Assembly: GCF_000026945.1 (NCBI RefSeq)
Contig: NC_012863.1
Coordinates: forward strand, 310,001-374,000
Length of the DNA: 64,000 nucleotides
Reading direction: 5' to 3'
DNA from: Candida dubliniensis CD36
Taxonomy: Eukaryota > Ascomycota > Pichiomycetes > Serinales > Debaryomycetaceae
The notes under the pieces were generated by a model. That model did not search any database, was not told where the DNA came from, and saw nothing but the letters and a program-made list of their open reading frames with translations. The position numbers and the translations under genes were made by a program. Shown here one piece after another: positions 1 through 16,134 of this stretch. The first letter of the stretch is position 1, and the number at the start of each line of letters is the position of its first letter.

Positions 1-3
1 TCA

Positions 4-5526
<5,523 letters not shown>

Positions 5527-5673
5527 TGAATTTGATGTAGACTCTGTATTCATGAAATAGCTATAATAATGCAATCATTTTAACAGGTTTAACGAAATCT
5601 TTTGGTGGATAATTCAGAAATGGAATTTAATCTATATATTGATTATAAATACATATTATTTATTTATTTATAC

Positions 5674-6852
5674 TTAACCTAACAAATCATCTAAAAAGTC
5701 CAAATCCTTAACATCATTTCGATTTTGCTTTGCATTAAGGTTGTCAGAATTCAATTTCAATGGATACTGTTGTTCATGTTTAGATGTTTCTTCTTTATCG
5801 TCATTAATAGTTAATTTATTAATAAATGTATCAAAATCACCATCTTGTTGTATATTTGATCCAATTTTATCTCTATCAGACGATATACCTAATAGCAAAT
5901 CAATATCATTATCTAAAGTTGTAGTTTTATTATTATCATCATTTCGTAAAATTCTATTATTCAAATGAGCCAATTGATCAACATCAGTATTATCAAAATT
6001 ATTAATTTCTAATACTTTCCCCAGTTTATTCAGTTTTGACATTGTATTATCATTAAATTTATTTTTGATTTGTCGATAGAAATTCTCTTGTTCAATCAAT
6101 TTTTGTCTTTCAATATCTTTTTGTTTTTCATCATTAGTTAATATTTGAATATTTGATTTCTTGGTACTTTTTGATTTATCAGCCGTAATTGTATCAATTA
6201 TTGATGATTCACCAATAACAAATCCATCTAATTTCTCAATTGGGATATTATTAATGTTGTTTTTAACTAATTCCTTTTGTTTCTTTTCATATATACTATT
6301 ATAATCATCAACGTTTCGATTCAATTCTTGATAGCTTGATAATCCATATTCTTCTAAGAAATTATCTGATATTTTATTATGTAGTAGTTTCCGTTTATTC
6401 TTTTGTGGTTTAACATCAAGATTATTAATGAATTGTTCCAAATCAAATTTTGAATCTTGATTATTGTTATTAGGAGGTTTTAATTCTTTTGTTTTATTGG
6501 CATCTGATCCAAGATATATACCATCTATTTCTTCATCGGCATCATCTTTATCTAGATTGGCTAATATTTGCAGTTTTATCTTTTTCTTTTGTTCAATAGT
6601 TAATTCATCATTCTCAGATAATTGAGGGTAAAAATGATTGATTAATGCATTATCTATATCAGAATCCCATTCATCATCAGAATCATCAAGTATTATTCCA
6701 GTTGTTGTAGTATTATTAATTGATTTCTTCTTTGAACTCCATTTTGCTGAAGGAGTATCATTATCATTACTTTTATTAGTCGGAAGTATGTTATGTTTCT
6801 TCAAATATTTATATTTTGCTTTCTTATCCCATTTAGAATTCTTTAAAACCAT
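5674..6852 (-). CDS. Hypothetical charged protein, 392 aa
   Basis: I do not recognise this family. The N-terminus is strongly basic (WDKKAKYKYLKKH, then KWSSKKKS), which suggests nuclear localisation. An acidic patch DDSDDEWDSDID follows, then a segment HFYPQLSENDELTIEQKKKIKLQILANL that looks structured and may be the conserved core. The middle is Asn/Lys-rich and predicted coiled or disordered. It is divergent with NMT1 across a 249-bp region containing an A/T run of the RRPE type (AAAAAATTTT near 6990), an element often seen at ribosome-biogenesis genes. A nucleolar role is therefore possible but unproven. The frame is long, has a plausible start and shows normal local codon use, so I consider it a real gene. 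Confidence 0.85.
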   Translation of the reverse strand: MVLKNSKWDKKAKYKYLKKHNILPTNKSNDNDTPSAKWSSKKKSINNTTTTGIILDDSDDEWDSDIDNALINHFYPQLSENDELTIEQKKKIKLQILANLDKDDADEEIDGIYLGSDANKTKELKPPNNNNQDSKFDLEQFINNLDVKPQKNKRKLLHNKISDNFLEEYGLSSYQELNRNVDDYNSIYEKKQKELVKNNINNIPIEKLDGFVIGESSIIDTITADKSKSTKKSNIQILTNDEKQKDIERQKLIEQENFYRQIKNKFNDNTMSKLNKLGKVLEINNFDNTDVDQLAHLNNRILRNDDNNKTTTLDNDIDLLLGISSDRDKIGSNIQQDGDFDTFINKLTINDDKEETSKHEQQYPLKLNSDNLNAKQNRNDVKDLDFLDDLLG

Positions 6853-7101
6853 CTTTAGTCTTTAATGTATTGAATGGTGGTGATAACTTGTATTTGATAT
6901 TAGTTCAATAGTTAGTTTTCATTCTAATGTATGAATGATTAGTGTGCGATCATTGTACTGTCACTTTTTTTGTTGGTGGTGGGAATTTAAAAAATTTTCT
7001 TTGTTAGCCACTTCTTTAAATCAAATCAAATACTGTTCAAGACTTTTTTAAATTCTTCCTTCATTTAAAAAATTAAAGATCATTAGAGATTATTAACAAA
7101 T

Positions 7102-8469
7102 ATGTCTGAAGATAATACTGGAAACACTAATAGTAACAAACCCAATTCAGTACCTTCAAAATCAATTGAAGAATTGTTGAAATTGTTGGCTATGGGGCAA
7201 GAATTATCTCCAGCTCAACAAAAGGAAATGAAAGATTATAAATTTTGGAAAACTCAACCAGTACCATCATTAAGTGAGAAAATCACTGAAGAAGGTCCCA
7301 TTGATAAAATTAAAACCCCAGAAGATGTTCCAAATGATCCATTCCCATTAATTACTGATTTTGAATGGAGCACTTTAGATATTGAAGACAATTTACAATT
7401 GGACGAATTATATAAATTATTATATGATAATTATGTTGAAGATCTTGATGCCACATTTAGATTCAAATATAGTCATGAATTTTTCCAATGGGCTTTGAAA
7501 CCACCAGGTTGGAGAAAAGATTGGCATGTTGGTGTAAGAGTGAAATCAACTGGGAAATTAGTAGCTTTTATAGCTGCTACTCCAGTTACATTTAAATTAA
7601 ATAAATCAGGCAAAGTGATTGATTCAGTGGAAATCAACTTTTTATGTATTCACAAAAAATTGAGGAACAAGAGATTAGCCCCAGTTTTAATCAAAGAAAT
7701 CACTCGTAGGGTTAATAAACAGAACATTTGGCAAGCATTGTATACTGGTGGATCTATTTTACCTACACCATTGACAACTTGTCGTTATCAACATCGTCCA
7801 ATCAATTGGTCTAAATTGCATGATGTGGGGTTCAGTCATTTACCTGCAAATCAAACTAAGAGTAGTATGGTTGCAAGTTATACTTTACCTAATAACCCTA
7901 AATTGAAAGGTTTACGTCCAATGACTGACAAAGATGTTTCACCAGTATTGTCTTTATTATATAAATATCAAGAAAGATTTGATATTGTACAACTTTTCAC
8001 CGAAGAAGAATTTAAACATTGGATGTTGGGTAATAATGAGGATTCTGATTCTAATGTGGTTAAAAGTTATGTTGTTGAGAATGAAAATGGTGATATCACA
8101 GATTATTTTTCATATTACTTGTTACCATTCACAGTATTGGACAATGCTCAACATGATGAATTAGGGATTGCTTATTTGTTTTATTATGCTACTGATTCTT
8201 TTGAAAATTCCAATTACAAAAAGAGATTAAATGAATTGATCACTGATGCATTAATTACCAGTAAGAAATTTGACGTTGATGTTTTCAATTGTTTAACTTG
8301 TCAAGATAATACTTATTTCTTAAAAGATTGTAAGTTTGGTAGTGGTGATGGATTTTTAAATTATTATCTTTTCAATTATAGAACATTCCCAATGGATGGA
8401 GGTATCGATAAGAAGACAAAAGAAGTTGTCGAAGATCAAACAAGTGGTATAGGTGTAGTTTTATTATAA
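7102..8469 (+). CDS. NMT1: Glycylpeptide N-tetradecanoyltransferase (N-myristoyltransferase)
   Basis: Transfers myristate from myristoyl-CoA to the N-terminal Gly of target proteins such as Arf GTPases; it is a cytosolic, essential enzyme and antifungal target. The 455-aa protein has both family signatures: EINFLCIHK near residue 177 and KFGSGDG near residue 411. It ends in GIGVVLL, whose terminal carboxylate is the catalytic base in this family. Length fits (C. albicans Nmt1 is about 451 aa). Compared with C. albicans Nmt1 as I remember it, the sequence is nearly identical in the catalytic part but differs at scattered N-terminal positions and carries a few extra residues near residue 8-14, which supports a sister species. 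It is divergent from the upstream hypothetical gene. Confidence 0.98.
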   Translation: MSEDNTGNTNSNKPNSVPSKSIEELLKLLAMGQELSPAQQKEMKDYKFWKTQPVPSLSEKITEEGPIDKIKTPEDVPNDPFPLITDFEWSTLDIEDNLQLDELYKLLYDNYVEDLDATFRFKYSHEFFQWALKPPGWRKDWHVGVRVKSTGKLVAFIAATPVTFKLNKSGKVIDSVEINFLCIHKKLRNKRLAPVLIKEITRRVNKQNIWQALYTGGSILPTPLTTCRYQHRPINWSKLHDVGFSHLPANQTKSSMVASYTLPNNPKLKGLRPMTDKDVSPVLSLLYKYQERFDIVQLFTEEEFKHWMLGNNEDSDSNVVKSYVVENENGDITDYFSYYLLPFTVLDNAQHDELGIAYLFYYATDSFENSNYKKRLNELITDALITSKKFDVDVFNCLTCQDNTYFLKDCKFGSGDGFLNYYLFNYRTFPMDGGIDKKTKEVVEDQTSGIGVVLL

Positions 8470-8538
8470 TTAGAGTAATTTATATTATACAATGTTTTCA
8501 ATTTTTGTAATACCAATACAGTTATTAATACTGTTGAT

Positions 8539-8556
8539 TGATTGATCGATCAATCA
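8539..8556. repeat. 18-bp perfect palindrome TGATTGATCGATCAATCA
   Basis: A perfect inverted repeat in the 248-bp gap between NMT1 and PWP1. It could form a hairpin in the NMT1 3'-UTR or be a dimeric binding site in the PWP1 promoter. It is partly built from a simple TGAT repeat, so chance is possible. Confidence 0.8.
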
Positions 8557-8619
8557 TCATCGCAATTTCTTTTTCATTCGAAAGAATTTTTTTTTATTTT
8601 TTTTTTTTTTTTTTTCAAA

Positions 8620-8626
8620 AGCTCAT
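8620..8626 (-). promoter_or_regulatory. PAC-like element (GATGAGC on minus strand) in PWP1 promoter
   Basis: GCTCATC on the plus strand is the reverse of the core GATGAGC, close to the polymerase A and C box found at ribosome-biogenesis genes. It lies about 90 bp upstream of the PWP1 start, next to a long T run. The fit with the gene function is good, but the motif is short. Confidence 0.45.
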
Positions 8627-8717
8627 CCCAATTTTATATTTCCATAACTTCAACTATATTCTCTTTAATAACTCGTTCCTTTAAATAAACAAGAAGAAAT
8701 AATAAACAACAGGCATT

Positions 8718-10529
8718 ATGATTTCTTCTAGTACTTGGGTCCCAAGAGGTTTCGCTGCAGAATTCCCAGAAAAATATGAATTAGATGATGAAGAAATGGA
8801 AAGAATCAATGCTATGGCTAATTTAGAAATTAATGATGCCAAAGAGCAATTAGCAGAAATAGAAGCTGAAGCTGAAGCAGAAAAGACTTCAAAGACTTCA
8901 AAATTAGCAGAACAAATTGAACTTGATGATGATTTAAAAGAATATGATTTAGAAAATTATGATAATGATGGAAATGATGATGATAATAATTTACAAGATA
9001 CAAAAATTACCATGTTCCCGGGTTTATCAAATACTGATGCTAAATTATTACAAGATGAAAGCGGAGAAGGTGATAAATATTTATCTTTACCAACTGAACT
9101 AGATGAACAAGAAGAAAAGAAAGAAAATCAAATTTATCCAACTGATAATTTGGTTTTAGCTACAAGAACTGAAGATGATATTTCATGGTTAGACATTTAT
9201 ATTTATGATGATGGTGCTGGTGCTCCAATTGGTGCTGAAGAGGAAGAAGAGGATAAACAAGACGTTGATGTTGCCAATGGTATGATCAGAGAATCAAACT
9301 TGTATGTCCACCATGATATTATGTTACCTGCCTTCCCATTGTGTGTTGAATGGATTAATTATAAACCTGGTCAAGAATCATCCGACAATACTACAAATAT
9401 TGGCAACTTTGCTGCAATTGGTACATTTGACCCTCAAATTGAAGTTTGGAATTTGGATTTTGTTGATAAGGCATTCCCTGATATTATTTTGGGAGAACCA
9501 AATAAGAATTCATTCATTGCTAAAAAAAATAAAAAGTCCAAGAAAAAGAAAGGAACTCAACATATTACTACTCATCATGTTGATGCAGTTTTATCCTTGT
9601 CGCATAATAAAATTCATAGATCAATATTGGCCTCAACATCTGCTGATAAAACTGTGAAATTATGGGATTTGAATAGTGGTACTGCTGTTTGTTCCTTTGA
9701 CAAAATTCATCATAATAAAACTGTTTCTTCTTCTCAATGGCATTCGCAAGAAGCATCTATTTTATTGACTGGTGGGTATGATTCTACTGCTGCTGTCACT
9801 GATGTAAGAATATCTGCATCAGAAAGTTCATCATCAGATTCCTCAAAACATTATTCAGTGGTTGCTGGAGAAGAAGTTGAAAATGTCAGATGGGATCTCT
9901 CAAAACCAGAATTATTTTATGCTGGTACTGATAATGGTAATATCTATAGTTTTGATATCAGACAGGATTCCAAACCATTATGGACTTTACACGCTCATGA
10001 TGCTGGTATTTCTTCATTGGATGTTAATAATTATATTCCCGGGATGTTGATTACCAGTGCCATGGGTGAGAAAGTAGTCAAACTTTGGAAATGTCCCTCT
10101 TCTTCTGACGATAATACCAATAACAAACAAGGACCTTCTATGGTATTATCTAGAGATTTTGGTGTTGGCAACGTGTTAACCACAAGTTATGCTCCTGATA
10201 TTGAAGTTGCTGGTAATGTTGTTATTGGTGGTATAACGGGTGGTTTAAAGATGTGGGATGCATTTAGTAATAGCTCAGTTAGAAATGGGTTTAGAGAAGA
10301 ATTGAAAGTATTACAAAGTAATGCTAGACAAGAGGCAAAGAAAAATGGACGTGCTTCGAGAATTGCTAGAAAATATAACAGCAATAACAATAAAGAAGAA
10401 ATTATGACTGTTGAAGCTGGTGGTTTGAAAGATGAGTCAGACTCTGATAGTGATGAAGGTGAAGATGTACCTATAGAAATGCAAGAAGAAGAAGAAGAAG
10501 ACGATGATATGTCAGACGATGATTTATGA
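8718..10529 (+). CDS. PWP1: Pwp1-type WD40 ribosome-biogenesis protein
   Basis: The N-terminus MISSSTWVPRGFAAEFPEKYELDDEE matches the Pwp1 family, as in S. cerevisiae MISATNWVPRGF. Pwp1 acts in the nucleolus in 60S subunit assembly. WD40 blades are visible: ILASTSADKTVKLWDL (about residue 295), LLTGGYDSTAAVTDVR (about 350), LFYAGTDNGNIYSFDIR (about 395) and LITSAMGEKVVKLWK (about 440). The N-terminal third has an acidic linker, and the C-terminus is a long Asp/Glu run, both typical. At 603 aa it is slightly longer than the yeast protein, through acidic and Ser-rich insertions. It converges with the next gene, with only 67 bp between stops. Confidence 0.96.
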   Translation: MISSSTWVPRGFAAEFPEKYELDDEEMERINAMANLEINDAKEQLAEIEAEAEAEKTSKTSKLAEQIELDDDLKEYDLENYDNDGNDDDNNLQDTKITMFPGLSNTDAKLLQDESGEGDKYLSLPTELDEQEEKKENQIYPTDNLVLATRTEDDISWLDIYIYDDGAGAPIGAEEEEEDKQDVDVANGMIRESNLYVHHDIMLPAFPLCVEWINYKPGQESSDNTTNIGNFAAIGTFDPQIEVWNLDFVDKAFPDIILGEPNKNSFIAKKNKKSKKKKGTQHITTHHVDAVLSLSHNKIHRSILASTSADKTVKLWDLNSGTAVCSFDKIHHNKTVSSSQWHSQEASILLTGGYDSTAAVTDVRISASESSSSDSSKHYSVVAGEEVENVRWDLSKPELFYAGTDNGNIYSFDIRQDSKPLWTLHAHDAGISSLDVNNYIPGMLITSAMGEKVVKLWKCPSSSDDNTNNKQGPSMVLSRDFGVGNVLTTSYAPDIEVAGNVVIGGITGGLKMWDAFSNSSVRNGFREELKVLQSNARQEAKKNGRASRIARKYNSNNNKEEIMTVEAGGLKDESDSDSDEGEDVPIEMQEEEEEDDDMSDDDL

Positions 10530-10596
10530 TGGTAATTAAGTTAAACAACTTTCATATTCCTACTTAATACACACTTATTAAAAGAATCGGTTTTTC

Positions 10597-11265
10597 TTAT
10601 AATTTACTCTCAAATAATTTGACCAAATCGTCTTCGGAGCTACCGCTTGAAACAGAGTCATCGACAATCCCATCAATACTAACAGTGGGGGTAACATGAA
10701 CTCCCACTCCTCTAAGATACTTAGTAAAGTATTTGACGTCAGTTGTAGCTCCATTTCCAGCATTACTTGGAACTTCACTTGGTTTAATAGTCAACTCCTC
10801 CAAGATTTTCTCTTTTGAAACTTTTAATTCCAAACCAGAAGTGACCACATTATAAATCTGTTCATAAATTTGATTTCTTGTCAATTCAATATTTGCTGTA
10901 TCATAAAATTTTTCTTTATTTTCAAATACTGTTTTGGAAAAATCCCAAAAGGCTTTAATTGAATCAATGTCTACTTCTGTTCCTCTTTCACGAAGCAATT
11001 TGGCATAGACTAAGGCAAATTCAGTCAATAAAGTAGAATTGGTATGCCAAGGTTGAATAACATTAACGAAAACAAATTGAAATCTTCCTGGATGGTTCTT
11101 TTCCAAATTGGGGATAACGGTGTTGTACAATTTCAAAAATAATTTAGCACTAAATGGACAATTATAATCTAAATATAAATTGATAATATGAGGGGCAGAT
11201 GCCACTCCAGATAATGTTTTGGCCGATAAATAATAATGAGTAGCAGAATACTTTGGAGAAATCAT
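10597..11265 (-). CDS. Thioredoxin-fold (DsbA-like) protein
   Basis: A 222-aa protein beginning with a short segment followed by INLYLDYNCPFSAKLFLKLY, the strand-CPxS-helix of thioredoxin-fold DsbA/2-hydroxychromene-isomerase-like proteins. The motif is CPFS rather than CxxC, so a dithiol oxidase activity is unlikely as seen; a glutathione- or monothiol-type role is possible. VHVTPTVSIDGIV near the C-terminus supplies the cis-Pro (TP) characteristic of the fold. No signal peptide or membrane segment is visible. It is divergent from HRT3 across 271 bp. The substrate is unknown. Confidence 0.85.
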   Translation of the reverse strand: MISPKYSATHYYLSAKTLSGVASAPHIINLYLDYNCPFSAKLFLKLYNTVIPNLEKNHPGRFQFVFVNVIQPWHTNSTLLTEFALVYAKLLRERGTEVDIDSIKAFWDFSKTVFENKEKFYDTANIELTRNQIYEQIYNVVTSGLELKVSKEKILEELTIKPSEVPSNAGNGATTDVKYFTKYLRGVGVHVTPTVSIDGIVDDSVSSGSSEDDLVKLFESKL

Positions 11266-11536
11266 TATGATTAACTATGTTTGAAGATATTTGGACGGTA
11301 TTAAGGAAGAAAGAAATTAAAATAAAAAAAAGTAATTTGTCACTTTGGAAAGCCACAGTATATATATAAACCCCGTTGATGATTCTTGTGTGAGTATGGA
11401 AAAGCAAGACTCACTCACTCACTCACGCATGGAAATTCAATCTCCTAGAAACAACTTAATTTGTTTCTCTCTTAAACTCAGTCCCCCCAATAATCTAACA
11501 TAGACAATAAGTGTGATTGGAGAATAGCTAGCCAAT

Positions 11537-12874
11537 ATGAGCTCTGTAAGTAACGCAGATGTATCCACTTTACTGAATCCAGCAACAGACAATCTTTCTT
11601 TGCTAGATCAACAAGCAATTTCATTATTTGAAGAAGCAATCAAAAAGGAATCTCAAGGATTGATGTCTGATGCAGTTGATTTATACAGAAAGTCATTTAA
11701 AATAAATGAACAAGTGGATAAAATTTATCGATCCTTCCATTTACCAAATGCTTTACATAAATTACAAAATGAAAGAGGAAAGAATTATATCACTAGAGTT
11801 GATGAACATAAAGTTGCAAAAATCAACGTTGATACCTTACTTGACAGTTTTAAAGATGTTGAAGCAGTTGCCCCAGATCCTATAAATGGAGAACTGGGTG
11901 GAGCTCAAGGTGAAATGACTATAAAATTTGCCAATATGAACATAAATCATGAGATGATAGCCAGTGTCTCGGTATCACCACTAGTTCATTTACCTAATGA
12001 CATTTGGACATATATTTTAGAAATACTTATTCATCATTCCCCAGAATCATGGTTTAAAATGTCAATAACGTGTAAAAAATTTGCATATCTAGGGTTTGGA
12101 CAATCTACAATTTGGCGTGAAATATGTCAACTTATTTACCCTTATCAAAAATATGAAGAAAATCAATTCTATTTACAAAACCCAACTTCGACGGGTCAAA
12201 TAGAAGATGATTCGGAATTGCCAATACCCTTTAATCAATTACAAATATTACCTCAATATAATAATTCTTGGAAATTTATGCTTCATAATAGACCTTTTAT
12301 TAAATTTTTAGGATGTTATATTTCTGTGGTTAATTATTATAGTGAAGGAGGCAAGGCAGAGTTTTCTAATGCATGGTCAAACCCCGTGAAAACAATAACT
12401 TATTATAGATATTTAAGATTTTATCGTGATGGTACAGTTCTTAAAGTTTTATCGGTACTACCGCCAGATCAAGTTGTTCCCTATCTACTGAAACATAATA
12501 AGATTTTGCCAAGTTCAATATCAGAATTGGGAAAACCAATATATTTACACGATGAGAACAAGGAAAGTCACAAGATATATATTGGTAAATGGACTATTTC
12601 TTCATCGGGAGAGGTTCACATTATTATTGAAAATGGATCAGTTGCATATTTGACATTTCATTATTGGTTTCAAGTAAAATCTTTGGGTCATATCAATAAG
12701 CATGCAAAATTAACATGGGTTAGGTACAATTCTGTTAGGAAACCTACACAAACAGTAACCACCGAAGGTGAAGAGACAATTGATGATAGAGTGGGTGAAA
12801 TAATGGAGTTTTCTATTAGAAACGAAAAACCCTTTAAATTTCTGAGAGTTAAAAGTTATACCCACACCAATTGA
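11537..12874 (+). CDS. HRT3: F-box protein of the Hrt3/FBXO9 family
   Basis: Predicted substrate adaptor of an SCF ubiquitin ligase. An N-terminal helical repeat region (SLFEEAIKKESQGLMSDAVDLYRKSFKIN, about residues 29-58) matches the TPR-like part of FBXO9 proteins. The F-box follows: VHLPNDIWTYILEILIHHSPESWFKMSITCKKFAYL (about residues 150-186). The C-terminal half has the family signature FIKFLGCYISVVNYYSEG and YYRYLRFYRDGTVLKVLS. S. cerevisiae Hrt3 has the same order. At 445 aa it appears full length. CTG codons occur here (for example early in the frame) and should be Ser in a CTG-clade species. Confidence 0.9.
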   Translation: MSSVSNADVSTLLNPATDNLSLLDQQAISLFEEAIKKESQGLMSDAVDLYRKSFKINEQVDKIYRSFHLPNALHKLQNERGKNYITRVDEHKVAKINVDTLLDSFKDVEAVAPDPINGELGGAQGEMTIKFANMNINHEMIASVSVSPLVHLPNDIWTYILEILIHHSPESWFKMSITCKKFAYLGFGQSTIWREICQLIYPYQKYEENQFYLQNPTSTGQIEDDSELPIPFNQLQILPQYNNSWKFMLHNRPFIKFLGCYISVVNYYSEGGKAEFSNAWSNPVKTITYYRYLRFYRDGTVLKVLSVLPPDQVVPYLLKHNKILPSSISELGKPIYLHDENKESHKIYIGKWTISSSGEVHIIIENGSVAYLTFHYWFQVKSLGHINKHAKLTWVRYNSVRKPTQTVTTEGEETIDDRVGEIMEFSIRNEKPFKFLRVKSYTHTN

Positions 12875-13010
12875 AATGAAATTTGATGGATAATATTGTA
12901 AATTATATGTAGAATTATATTTATAGATTCTGTTCAATTAAAAAAGTATTATCAAAACAGGATGTGTAGTTGGTGATGGCTGTATAGGAATAAATGGATT
13001 GGCACCACCA

Positions 13011-13027
13011 CCAACCACAGTGGTTGG
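13011..13027. promoter_or_regulatory. Perfect 8-bp inverted repeat CCAACCAC-A-GTGGTTGG upstream of NIP1
   Basis: Two 8-bp arms separated by one base, in the 348-bp gap between HRT3 and NIP1 and about 195 bp upstream of the NIP1 start. It could be a binding site for a dimeric regulator. Apart from this palindrome and T/A runs with AAAAAAATTTTTT near 13100, I see nothing else in the gap. Confidence 0.5.
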
Positions 13028-13222
13028 CCGAATCGATCTTTCCGTAAGGAGAAGTTCGCCAATTGTCCACGACCTGAACTTTTTTCTTTTTTTTTTTAAG
13101 AAAAAAATTTTTTCACCATCGAAGAAGAATCCTTTTTAGAGAGAGAAAATTTTCTATTGGTTTTTTTGATTTCAACAGTAACGAACAACAACCTGACTTA
13201 ACCCATTGCTCCTCCTTAAATT

Positions 13223-15808
13223 ATGTCTCGTTTTTTTGTTTCAGGATATACTTCTGATAGTTCATCTGAAGAGGAAGATTTATTAAGTACTTCTGAAGAA
13301 GAATTATTATCATCTTCAGAAGAATCAGATAGTTCATTTTTTGGTGAAGACGCTGATGAATCAGAAGAATCTAGTTCTGATGATGAAGATGGACGTCCAT
13401 CTGGTCCAGCATATTTTTTGAAAAAATCATTTTTAAAAGGATCTGGTGGAGATGATTCCGATAGTGAAAGTGATGATGAAGGACGTAAAGTTGTTAAATC
13501 AGCTAAAGATAAATTATTAGATGATATGAAATCTTCAATTGAAGTTATAAATTCCAACAAATATAATAACAATTGGAGTATAGTTTTAGGTGAATTTGAT
13601 AAATTTGGTAGATTTTTGATTAGATGTAATCAAACCAATTTGGGTACACCAAAGTTTTATATTAAATTATTGACTAGTTTGGATAATTCAATAACAGAAA
13701 CTAGTAATAATGAAAGAGATGATAAAACATTAAAAGCTGATGAAGCTAGAGCTTTCAATACTTTAAGACAAAGAATCAAAAAGCAAATAAGAGAATTTCA
13801 AGTTTATTATGATTTGTACAAGGAAAATCCAGAAGAATTTGATGAAAATGAAGATGAACCATTAGAATCTGTTCAAGCGGGTCTTAATGATAATGTTAAA
13901 AATGAAGCCGATGGTTCTATCACTGGTGCTCTTGCGTCAAACAGAGTATTAAGTCCTATTTTCCATACTTTGAAAACCATTTCTGAAAGTCGTGGTAAAA
14001 AGAATATTGACAAATTAGAACAAATTGCTACTTTGGAAAAATTATTAGAATCACATGTTTCTAAAGGCTCGCCTTTTGAATTGATTTCTATTTACCAAAT
14101 GTTATTATCAGTTAGATTTGATGCTTCATCCAATCAAGCTTTCATGCCTTTGGAACAATGGCAGAAAAATGAACAAGATTTAGGGAAATTATTGGACTTG
14201 TTGGAAGCCAATGTTGACACTTATCAAGTTTCTGAATTAGGATTGACTACTGATGATATTGATATTGAACCTACAGCCAACTCTAAAGGGGTTAAAGTTA
14301 TTTTCGGATCAATTACTTCTTCAATTGATAGATTGGACGATGAATTGACCAAATCTTTACAACATACTGATCCTCATTCTACTGAGTACGTTGAAAGATT
14401 GAAAGATGAAAGTACCATTTACAATATGATTGTGAGAGGACAAACATATGTTGAATCCATAACTCCAGAAGACATCAAGTACAAATCTGAGCAATTGGCA
14501 AGAATTGTTTTGAGAAGATTGGAACACATTTATTATAAACCAAAACAATTAATCAAAGCTAATGAAGAAGAAGCTTGGCGTAACATTAAATACAGCTCAT
14601 ATATTGTTAGTAAAGACTCCACCGTTGATCAAGTTATTGATCAATTGGCGCAATTTTTACAGAAGCAACAAAACAAAACTTATGGGAAGCATGCTATACT
14701 ATTCTCCATTTATTATTATGCTGTCAATAGTCAATATGAAAAGGCTAAAGAATTATTCTTGGGGTCACAATTTTACAGCAACATCAATTCAGCAGAATCT
14801 TCTTTACAAGTTCAATATAATCGTGCTTTGGTTCAATTAGGTTTAAGTGCCTTTAGAGCTGGTAGTATTGAAGAATCTCATAAAATTTTGAATGAAATTG
14901 TCAATTCTCAAAGATCTAAAGAATTATTGGGTCAAGGGTTTAATTCTAAATTTCCAAATCAAGCTACTGTTTTGGAAAGACAAAAATTGTTACCATTCCA
15001 TCAACATATCAATTTGGAATTATTGGAATGTGTATTTATGACTTGTTCTTTATTAATTGAAATTCCAACTTTGGCTGCTATTGCCAATAATCATAAGGAT
15101 CCAAAACGTAAGAATGCCTCATTAAAATCTTTCAAGAGTAAATTGGATTTCCATGATAGACAATTTTTCACTGGCCCTCCAGAAAGTATCAAAGATCATA
15201 TTGTTCATGCTTCTATTGCTTTACAAAAAGGTGATTGGTTAAAGAGTTACAATTTATTGTCATCAATTAAGATTTGGAAATTATTCCCTGATAATGACAA
15301 ATTATTAGCTATGATGAAGAATCAATTACAAATTGAAGGTTTAAGAACTTATATTTTCACTTATAAATCAGTTTTCAAGAAATTATCGATAGAAAAATTA
15401 CAACAAATTTTTGAACTTTCTAGTACTGAAGTGGTTTCCATATTGGAAAAGATGATTGCTACAGGAAATGTTAGTGGAGAAATCATTGATAATAAGTTTA
15501 TAAGTTTCACTTCAACTACTGAACCACAAAGATCTAAATTACAAGAATTGGCTATTGTATTGAATGAAAAGATTCAATTATTGACTGAAAAGAATGAAAA
15601 GACACAATCAAATGGTTATGGTAAGAAACAACAAAACAAAGATCAACAACAGCAACAACAGCAACAACAAAACCAACAACAAAACCAACAACAACAATCA
15701 TCTACCCAATCGCAACAACAAAATAACATCTTGTCTGAAGAATCTGCCAATAAATTTAGATATGCCAATGTTAATTCTAATAACGATGAATTTCAAGCTA
15801 CTGCTTAG
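13223..15808 (+). CDS. NIP1: Translation initiation factor eIF3 subunit c
   Basis: eIF3c is a core subunit of the eIF3 complex that binds 40S subunits, eIF1 and eIF5. The N-terminus MSRFFVSGYTSDSSSEEEDLLS followed by about 100 residues of Ser/Glu/Asp clusters is characteristic of Nip1, where acidic Ser stretches are CK2 targets. The middle is helical (for example QRIKKQIREFQVYYDLYKENP), and a PCI-type region lies near residues 650-790 (IVHASIALQKGDWLKSYNLL, then a winged-helix-like segment IFELSSTEVVSILEKMI). At 861 aa it is close to the yeast 812 aa. The extra length is largely a C-terminal Gln-rich tail (about residues 800-840), common in Candida proteins. Confidence 0.96.
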   Translation: MSRFFVSGYTSDSSSEEEDLLSTSEEELLSSSEESDSSFFGEDADESEESSSDDEDGRPSGPAYFLKKSFLKGSGGDDSDSESDDEGRKVVKSAKDKLLDDMKSSIEVINSNKYNNNWSIVLGEFDKFGRFLIRCNQTNLGTPKFYIKLLTSLDNSITETSNNERDDKTLKADEARAFNTLRQRIKKQIREFQVYYDLYKENPEEFDENEDEPLESVQAGLNDNVKNEADGSITGALASNRVLSPIFHTLKTISESRGKKNIDKLEQIATLEKLLESHVSKGSPFELISIYQMLLSVRFDASSNQAFMPLEQWQKNEQDLGKLLDLLEANVDTYQVSELGLTTDDIDIEPTANSKGVKVIFGSITSSIDRLDDELTKSLQHTDPHSTEYVERLKDESTIYNMIVRGQTYVESITPEDIKYKSEQLARIVLRRLEHIYYKPKQLIKANEEEAWRNIKYSSYIVSKDSTVDQVIDQLAQFLQKQQNKTYGKHAILFSIYYYAVNSQYEKAKELFLGSQFYSNINSAESSLQVQYNRALVQLGLSAFRAGSIEESHKILNEIVNSQRSKELLGQGFNSKFPNQATVLERQKLLPFHQHINLELLECVFMTCSLLIEIPTLAAIANNHKDPKRKNASLKSFKSKLDFHDRQFFTGPPESIKDHIVHASIALQKGDWLKSYNLLSSIKIWKLFPDNDKLLAMMKNQLQIEGLRTYIFTYKSVFKKLSIEKLQQIFELSSTEVVSILEKMIATGNVSGEIIDNKFISFTSTTEPQRSKLQELAIVLNEKIQLLTEKNEKTQSNGYGKKQQNKDQQQQQQQQQNQQQNQQQQSSTQSQQQNNILSEESANKFRYANVNSNNDEFQATA

Positions 15809-16134
15809 ATAGTTGGAGGTAAAAGAAAAGCAAATATTTAAGTGTATAGACATGCTTTTGGCTTAGCTTATGGTTTTTTTTTGAGGTTTCATACTTCTTT
15901 GTATATTACTTTATTCAATTTCACATAACTTGCATAGTTTTATAAAGAATTTAAAAAGACGTCAAAAAGAAATCGAAAATTGTTTAGATGTAATTGGTAG
16001 CGTGTGCTCATCGATAAAAAAATATTTTTTTTTTTTTTCTTCTTTACGTTTCAATCTTGATGATAAAGAAAAATTTCAAAATCACAAACATCATAATCAC
16101 AAGAACCGAACCGTACAACTAACCTTCCTCAGCT
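15809..16134. other. NIP1-NCS6 intergenic gap
   Basis: 326 bp between tandem genes. It has a T run near 16024-16040 and no other motif I could support. Confidence 0.7.
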
